From CAYXLI01 sp964464925 (GTDB lineage Bacteria; Acidobacteriota; Terriglobia; Bryobacterales; Bryobacteraceae), in assembly GCA_964464925.1 (NCBI GenBank), contig CAYXLI010000016.1, positions 1 through 64,000 of the forward strand: 64,000 nt of DNA. Reading direction: 5' to 3'. The stretch's first letter is position 1, and each line of letters begins with the position of its first letter. This document shows positions 59,295 through 64,000 of this stretch, piece after piece. Both the position numbers and the translations under genes were made by a program. The notes beneath the pieces were generated by a model. It was not told where the DNA came from. It searched no databases and was given only the letters and a program-made list of their open reading frames with translations.

Positions 59295-60362
59295 CTAGAG
59301 AAGCCGGATGGCCGCAGGTGGAAACTCGATCAGCCACTCTCGCTCATTGCGGTTGCGCTCAAACACGTCCCGGGAAATTTCCACGGCCAGATCTTCGAAT
59401 TCCATCCTCACCCCTCCCGGCAGATCGACGCAGCGAACAAATTTCTGCACCACTTGATTAGCTCCTGGGGAACCGAGGCGAGGCATTGCCTTGAGTTGTT
59501 GGGGCGTGACGACCATGTTCACGCGATCGCCCTTGAAGCGGCCGGGGAAGTATGGACCCTGCAAATCCACATCCCGAAAGCGGAGCACGCTACTCTTCCG
59601 GACGGGGTCGAGAGTACGTATTTCAGCCGGCAGAATGTTGTAAACGCCGAGCAACTCGGCGACTTCAAGAGTCTGTGGCTGCGCGACAATCTCCGCGGGA
59701 CTCCCCGACTGCATCACTCTCCCGTTCCGGATGATCCACATCTTCTCACCCAGTTCGAAGCACTCCTCCAGATTATGAGTCACCAGCACAACCGGCGTAT
59801 TGAAACCGGAGCGAACCTGCCGAATCGCTTCATACAATTCACCGCGCAGAGTAGCATCCAGGCCACGTGCCGGCTCATCCAGCAGTAGCAGGCGCGGCCC
59901 GGCGACCAGGGCGCGGGCAATGGAACAGCGCTGTTTCTGGCCACCTGAAACCTGGTGCGGTTTGCGTCCCGCTACATCGCCCAGCCGGAATGTCTCTAAC
60001 ATTTCCGCTACTCTTCGGTGCCGCTCCAGACGTGGCATTCTCTCAGCGGCGAAAGAAAGATTCTGCCGTAGCGTCATATGAGGAAAGAGCGCGTAGTTCT
60101 GAAACACGTAGCCGCAGCGGCGGTCCTGCGGACGGACGTGAACGCCGGTTTGCGCATCGAAGAGGATCCGATCATCCAGCAGAATGCGGCCTTGCTCCGG
60201 TTTGACAAAGCCGGCCAGGCAGTCGAGGATAACGGTTTTGCCTGATCCGCTTGGTCCAAACAAAACATTGATGCCCGCGTCGGCTTCAAGATCGACGTCA
60301 AGAGTGAATTCCGTAGAATCACGAACGGCCGGAAACCGCTTCTTCAGGCGGGCCTGAATCAT
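59295..60362 (-). CDS. modC: molybdate-type ABC transporter ATP-binding protein
   Basis: A 355-residue ATPase for oxyanion import. Walker A GPSGSGKT, Q-loop region VFQNYALFPHMT, signature HQVSGGQKQR, Walker B LLLLDEPARGLD, H-loop VLVTHNLEE. The C-terminal TOBE/MOP-like domain follows from about residue 270. Molybdate rather than tungstate or sulfate is presumed from the modB-like partner, with which it overlaps by four bases. No modA gene is in the window, so the binding protein is elsewhere or lost. Confidence 0.88.
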   Translation of the reverse strand: MIQARLKKRFPAVRDSTEFTLDVDLEADAGINVLFGPSGSGKTVILDCLAGFVKPEQGRILLDDRILFDAQTGVHVRPQDRRCGYVFQNYALFPHMTLRQNLSFAAERMPRLERHRRVAEMLETFRLGDVAGRKPHQVSGGQKQRCSIARALVAGPRLLLLDEPARGLDATLRGELYEAIRQVRSGFNTPVVLVTHNLEECFELGEKMWIIRNGRVMQSGSPAEIVAQPQTLEVAELLGVYNILPAEIRTLDPVRKSSVLRFRDVDLQGPYFPGRFKGDRVNMVVTPQQLKAMPRLGSPGANQVVQKFVRCVDLPGGVRMEFEDLAVEISRDVFERNRNEREWLIEFPPAAIRLL

Positions 60363-61042
60363 CGAGCCTGCCTGCTGGACGCCGTCCAGGCGAAACTGGC
60401 CCGGTTCGCGATTGCCAGAATCAACAACGTCGCAGCGGATATCACCAGGACCAGCACGCGCGCCGTCTGGCCGTCCCCCGCCTCCACGGCATCATAAATC
60501 GCAACCGCGATTGTTTGGGTACGGCCTGGAATATTGCCGGCAAGCATGATCGTGACTCCGAAGTCGCCCATGGAGCGCGCGAAGGCAAGCGCGGTGGCGC
60601 CAAAGATCGGCCCGAATGCCAAGGGCAGGCTGACGCGCCAAAAAAGTTTGAACTCCGAAGCACCTAGCGAGCGCGCGGCACGTTCGTAGTCGTGATCGAT
60701 GCTTTCGAGCGCGGCTCGCGCCGATTTCACCAATAACGGGGCCGAGTGAAACAGGGCTGCCAGGACTGCAGCTTGCCACGTGAACACGAGAGGCGATCCG
60801 ACCACCCATTCATACAATCGCCCGAGAGCGCTTTCACGTCCGAGGACGACCAGCAGGTAATAGCCCAACACCGTGGGCGGAAGCACCAAGGGGAGCGTGA
60901 CCGCCGCATCGAGCACTTCTTTGCCGCGGAACTGCCGGTTGGCCAACAAATAGGCGAGCGCCAGCCCTGCCGCCACCGACAGCACAGTGGAGAGCGCGGC
61001 TACACGCAGACTGAGCCACAACGGGAACCAGTCGATGTGCAT
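60359..61042 (-). CDS. modB: molybdate-type ABC transporter permease
   Basis: A 227-residue permease with five to six membrane helices: WLSLRVAALSTVLSVAAGLALAYLLA, LPLVLPPTVLGYYLLVVLG, and the cytoplasmic EAA loop RAARSLGASEFKLFWRVSLPLAFGPIFGA, typical of ModB. ATG 61042 preferred to TTG 61048. Supplies molybdate for molybdenum cofactor enzymes such as the YedY-like protein at 3817. Upstream in the same direction is a BON protein with a terminator, so this operon has its own promoter. Confidence 0.9.
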   Translation of the reverse strand: MHIDWFPLWLSLRVAALSTVLSVAAGLALAYLLANRQFRGKEVLDAAVTLPLVLPPTVLGYYLLVVLGRESALGRLYEWVVGSPLVFTWQAAVLAALFHSAPLLVKSARAALESIDHDYERAARSLGASEFKLFWRVSLPLAFGPIFGATALAFARSMGDFGVTIMLAGNIPGRTQTIAVAIYDAVEAGDGQTARVLVLVISAATLLILAIANRASFAWTASSRQAR

Positions 61043-61090
61043 GAACAAACATTATAGAAAATGTTCTGCTACCGAGGTGCACACAAAAAG

Positions 61091-61112
61091 GCCCGGCGAT
61101 TCCTCGCCGGGC
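61091..61112 (-). terminator. Rho-independent terminator after BON gene
   Basis: GCCCGGCGA (61091-61099), loop TTCC, TCGCCGGGC (61104-61112), followed on the minus strand by CTTTTTG. This is a textbook terminator, 24 bases past the stop. Confidence 0.92.
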
Positions 61113-61136
61113 TCTGGGGTAAGAAAAAAAAGCCGT

Positions 61137-61688
61137 CTAACCCTTCTGGACGACCAGGTCGTTGGTAACGTGGAATACGCCAGGAACCTGGTTGGCGCGC
61201 ACGTTCGCAACATTCTTATCGAATTCGTTCGCCACGATACCCGTCAGTGTCACATCACCGTTCTTCACAATGATGTGGATTCCGGGGATGGCGCCCATCG
61301 CGTACCGGTAGAGCGGCCCGTTGAATCCGTAAATGGCTCGCGCGACCTGCAAGCGGATGCGGTCATCCATCGGCGAAAGGGGCAGAACTTCGATCTCGTT
61401 CTTAACGGCAGTCACGCCTTCAATTCGCTTCACTACATTGGCAGCGTCAGTCTTCAAGGTAGGCCGATTGACCTGTCCCATCAAAGTAACAACTCCGTGG
61501 TCATCTACATTGAAGGACATGTTGTCGAACACGCCATACCAGGGGAGCATTACCAACTCATGGCGAATAGCATTCTCCAGCGAACTCGCCGTCTGCACGG
61601 TGGAAGCTTTCGGCGTGGAGGCCTGCACGAAATTGGGCGTGAGCAGGAGAGCCGCTGCTATCAACGACTTCTGAACTAGCTGATTCAT
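61137..61688 (-). CDS. BON-domain exported protein
   Basis: A 183-residue protein from ATG 61688 (GAGAGG upstream). Signal peptide (VQKSLIAAALLLTPNFVQA), then two BON domains: about 40-100 (FDNMSFNVDDHGVVTLMGQVNRPTLKTDAANVVKRIEGVTAVKNEIEVL) and about 105-180 (IYGFNGPLYRYAMG, HIIVKNGDVTLTGIVANEFDKNVANVRANQV). BON domains bind phospholipid or act in osmotic-shock-type envelope stress; it is likely periplasmic. A strong terminator follows. Confidence 0.92.
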   Translation of the reverse strand: MNQLVQKSLIAAALLLTPNFVQASTPKASTVQTASSLENAIRHELVMLPWYGVFDNMSFNVDDHGVVTLMGQVNRPTLKTDAANVVKRIEGVTAVKNEIEVLPLSPMDDRIRLQVARAIYGFNGPLYRYAMGAIPGIHIIVKNGDVTLTGIVANEFDKNVANVRANQVPGVFHVTNDLVVQKG

Positions 61689-61853
61689 TTTTCTGTAACC
61701 TCTCATTCCACTCCTTCAGATGACCTGGAACCAGCGCAAGTTCCCGGCATTTACAAGGATTTACATATCGGGGTAGCTGAATTTAAATGCAACCTTCCGC
61801 ATCTCCGCAACGTATCGCGTGACGTGAAGTTTTGGGACCGCAATCGCCGGATT

Positions 61854-62795
61854 TTACGGCAATCGGGTGAATGAGATGTCTACAGTAGTGAGGACTTCCA
61901 CCGGTTTTCCGTTCAGCAGCGTCCGCTCATAGCGATACCGCAGAAGAGCTGCTTTCGCGGGATCGACGAACAACGGATGCCCGCTCATCACGTCAGCCCT
62001 TAGAACATTTCCGTCAGCGCCGATCACCACCTGGAAGCGGACTTCGGCATGGGACGCATGTGCGTTTCCCGGGTACTCCGGACTCGGCGCCTCTTTCAGC
62101 TTCTTCGCCTGTACGGCTGGAGCGACTGGAATCCGCGGCTTCGACCCAGGCGTGAGTTGCCGCTCGATGTCCGGCTCGAGCTGTTTGGCGCGATTCATCA
62201 GGAACATAGCGAAGTCATTTTCCGGTGTATCGACGCGGCCGGGTCTGTTCAGCAGAATACGCGCAACCCCGCCGACGAGTACCGGATCATCCGATGCGGC
62301 CAGTTCGTCTTTGAGAAGGCGCTGCACGGATTCGTTCTGCTCCGGCGTGAGCGCCCGTCCGTAGGCCCGTGCCAGCGCGAGCGAGAGGTCTCGGTCCTCA
62401 GGCGCCAGCGGGTGTGCCTGCTTGAGAAGATCCAACGCATACACTGGGTCGGCGTCGAAGAAGGCCGCGGCATTGCGTAGAACGGGTCCGGATGCGTTGC
62501 GTGAAACCTGATCCTGCCATAGCTGCTTGGCGCGGTCATATTCCTCTGTTCCGGCCGGCAACTGCATCAGCACGCTGCCCGCCAAACCGGACTCCGCGTG
62601 ATGCTCAATGGTCCAGAAGATGTGGGGCGCCAGAGACCGCGTATCATTTTGGGCTTTGTAAGTCTCCATCAGCCGCTGACGCAGGCTCAGGTCTTCGGGA
62701 CTGACCCGCAGATCTCCTTCGAGCTGCTGCGCATCCAAGGTCTGCGCGGGCGATGGAATCGCCGCGATCAGCAGCACTGCAAGGAAATACTTCAA
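61854..62795 (-). CDS. exported TPR/TonB C-terminal-domain protein
   Basis: A 313-residue protein with a signal peptide (FLAVLLIAAIPSPAQ). Residues 20-190 are helical and TPR-like (SLRQRLMETYKAQND, SLALARAYGRALTPEQNE). The C-terminus is a TonB-type domain (ARFQVVIGADGNVLRADVM region, then AALLRYRYERTLLNGKPV). Members of this family have a TonB C-terminal fold without the usual N-terminal TM helix and with export signal; role unknown, perhaps an energy transducer-like or assembly factor. It stands alone between terminators. Confidence 0.75.
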   Translation of the reverse strand: MKYFLAVLLIAAIPSPAQTLDAQQLEGDLRVSPEDLSLRQRLMETYKAQNDTRSLAPHIFWTIEHHAESGLAGSVLMQLPAGTEEYDRAKQLWQDQVSRNASGPVLRNAAAFFDADPVYALDLLKQAHPLAPEDRDLSLALARAYGRALTPEQNESVQRLLKDELAASDDPVLVGGVARILLNRPGRVDTPENDFAMFLMNRAKQLEPDIERQLTPGSKPRIPVAPAVQAKKLKEAPSPEYPGNAHASHAEVRFQVVIGADGNVLRADVMSGHPLFVDPAKAALLRYRYERTLLNGKPVEVLTTVDISFTRLP

Positions 62796-62843
62796 TGCAC
62801 CCTCTATCCCTGATGGTAAAACAGGCGCCGCAGAGGCGAAAAA

Positions 62844-62880
62844 AAGGCGGCCCGGTCCCCTCCAGAACCTAAGCCGCCTT
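62844..62880 (-). terminator. Rho-independent terminator after nrdJ
   Basis: AAGGCGGC (62844-62851) and GCCGCCTT (62873-62880) with a 21-base loop, followed on the minus strand by TTTTTTT. 25 bases past the nrdJ stop. Confidence 0.88.
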
Positions 62881-62904
62881 CTCCCACCCGCTGTGGAGTA
62901 AACG

Positions 62905-64000
62905 CTAGCTGCAGCCGCTTGTGCCGCCGCAGTTGCTGCACTTATAGCAGGATCCGTTGCGCGTCATGATCGATCCGCATTCGGCGCACAGAGGAGCGTC
63001 AGCCATTGCGGCCGCTTGAGCGAACAGGCTCTGCTGCTGCTCCGGTTCGGTCGGCTTCAGAACCGGTGCGTCTCCAGCCTCTCCCAGGGCGTACTCAGGG
63101 CCGAGGAACTTCGCACCCATCCACCGGAAGAGGTAATCCATGATCGACTTCGCATACGGCACTGTCTGGTTTCCGGTCCAGCCGCTCGGTTCGAACCGGA
63201 CGTGGCTGAACTTGTCCACCAGAAACTTCAGCGGTACACCGTATTGCAACGAGAAGCTGATCGCAGTTGCGAAGCTATCCATGAGGCCCGAGATGGTTGA
63301 GCCTTCCTTAGCCATGGAGATAAAGACTTCACCCGGTGTGCCGTCTTCATAAAGACCTACCGTGATGTAGCCCTCGTGTCCGCCGATGGAGAACTTGTGT
63401 GTGACCGATTGCCGTTCATCCGGCAGCTTGCGCCGAACCGGACGATGCACGATCTTTTCCACCACAACAGGCTGCGCCGCCGCAGCGACCACTCCTTTTT
63501 TCTCACCTTTTCCTGTTCCGGAGCTGAGCGGCTGGATACGCTTCGAGTTATCCCGATAGATCGCCACCGCCTTTAGCCCGAGGCGCCATGCCTCGATATA
63601 AGCGTCCATGATGTCGTCGACCGTGGACTCTTCCGGCATGTTGATGGTCTTGGAAATAGCTCCCGAAATGAACGGCTGCACCGCGGCCATCATCTTCACG
63701 TGGCCCATGTAGTGGATGGAGCGTGTGCCATTCTGCGGACGGAAGCTGCAGTCGAACACAGTGAGGTGTTCGTCCTTGATATGCGGAGCGGCTTCGATGG
63801 TTCCCGTCGAATCGATATGGGTGACGATCGCTTCCACTTGCGCAGGCGAGTAGCCCAAACGGATCAGTGCCTGGGGCACGGTATTGTTGACGATCTTTAT
63901 GACGCCACCGCCCACAAGCTTCTTGTACTTGACGAGCGCCAGGTCCGGCTCGATACCGGTGGTGTCGCAGTCCATCATGAAACCGATGGTGCCGGTGGGT
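62905..64000 (-). CDS. nrdJ: adenosylcobalamin-dependent ribonucleotide reductase, C-terminal part (5' end beyond window)
   Basis: The last 365 or so residues of a class II (B12-dependent) ribonucleotide reductase. The frame is open to the window edge: PTGTIGFMMDCDTTGIEPD is the end of the catalytic-core signature, so an in-frame ATG within it is not the start. Conserved parts: LGYSPAQVEAIVTHIDSTGTIEAAPH, SIHYMGHVKMMAAVQPFISGAISKTINMP and YIEAWRLGLKAVAIYRD. The C-terminus is a zinc-ribbon-like CAECGSIMTRNGSCYKCSNCGG, common in NrdJ. It makes dNTPs without oxygen dependence, using B12. A good terminator follows. Confidence 0.93.
   Translation of the reverse strand, partial: PTGTIGFMMDCDTTGIEPDLALVKYKKLVGGGVIKIVNNTVPQALIRLGYSPAQVEAIVTHIDSTGTIEAAPHIKDEHLTVFDCSFRPQNGTRSIHYMGHVKMMAAVQPFISGAISKTINMPEESTVDDIMDAYIEAWRLGLKAVAIYRDNSKRIQPLSSGTGKGEKKGVVAAAAQPVVVEKIVHRPVRRKLPDERQSVTHKFSIGGHEGYITVGLYEDGTPGEVFISMAKEGSTISGLMDSFATAISFSLQYGVPLKFLVDKFSHVRFEPSGWTGNQTVPYAKSIMDYLFRWMGAKFLGPEYALGEAGDAPVLKPTEPEQQQSLFAQAAAMADAPLCAECGSIMTRNGSCYKCSNCGGTSGCS

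Overview
The window looks like a chromosomal segment of an acidobacterium, most likely of the Bryobacterales/Solibacter lineage. This is inferred from gene content and not from a marker-gene comparison. The telling families are a BlaR1-like M56 peptidase fused to a TIGR03435 domain, an ADOP-type permease paired with a PadR regulator, a very large Oar-like TonB-dependent receptor with a carboxypeptidase-regulatory domain, four proteins built on FG-GAP/ASPIC-UnbV (CRTAC1) repeats, Tat-exported enzymes, a PEP-CTERM protein, and a B12-dependent ribonucleotide reductase. The DNA is GC-rich throughout, and genes are densely packed with many ATGA/GTGA overlaps.

Layout. 1-3463: truncated alpha/beta hydrolase, a decayed tyrosine recombinase, and a BlaI-M56/TIGR03435 pair. 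3464-3816: non-coding or decayed. 3817-6897: three-gene Tat-linked cluster (frameshifted YedY-like molybdopterin enzyme, alkaline-phosphatase-superfamily protein, unknown 417-residue protein). 6905-19816, minus strand: CRTAC1 protein, then a TonB receptor behind a promoter with a perfect LacI-type operator, then a terminator-like hairpin and five translationally coupled TPR/CRTAC1 genes. 19945-20497: tiny Lys-rich exported peptide and structured intergenic DNA. 20498-23282: prfB (programmed +1 frameshift)-sua5-MBL-like operon. 23386-29914: PadR, ADOP permease, and a giant hybrid propeller histidine kinase. 29911-33100: pal, hfq, hflX, pgsA on the minus strand. 33391-37242: TPR protein, HAD hydrolase, barrel-less POTRA protein. 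37468-45674: Ser/Thr kinase with TPRs, metzincin with a GEIAN pentapeptide array, PEP-CTERM protein, Tat class V aminotransferase, YkgJ-like protein. 45710-45787: tRNA-Pro(GGG). 46235-49743: three TadG/TadE-like pseudopilin-type proteins and a pseudo-MPN/TonB fusion. 49749-54049: TIM-barrel epimerase, DUF2891 protein, 46-residue membrane protein, DUF4159 protein, small secreted protein. 54050-56100: NarL/NarX-type two-component system. 56212-58735: infA, wecB, a stand-alone ClpB-D2-like AAA+ protein. 58736-61042: modB-modC-thiE operon. 61137-64000: BON protein, TPR/TonB protein, and the C-terminal part of nrdJ.

How it fits together. Much of the coding capacity concerns the envelope: outer-membrane uptake, Pal, POTRA, TonB-type proteins, secreted hydrolases, PEP-CTERM surface sorting and Tad-type assembly. 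The rest is housekeeping translation and RNA genes (prfB, sua5, hfq, hflX, infA, tRNA-Pro). The best candidate for an undescribed system is the LacI-operator-controlled TonB receptor with its downstream coupled TPR/CRTAC1 operon. Second are the YedY-like/phosphatase-like/unknown trio and the Tad-pseudo-MPN-TonB locus. No CRISPR array, complete insertion sequence or prophage was seen.
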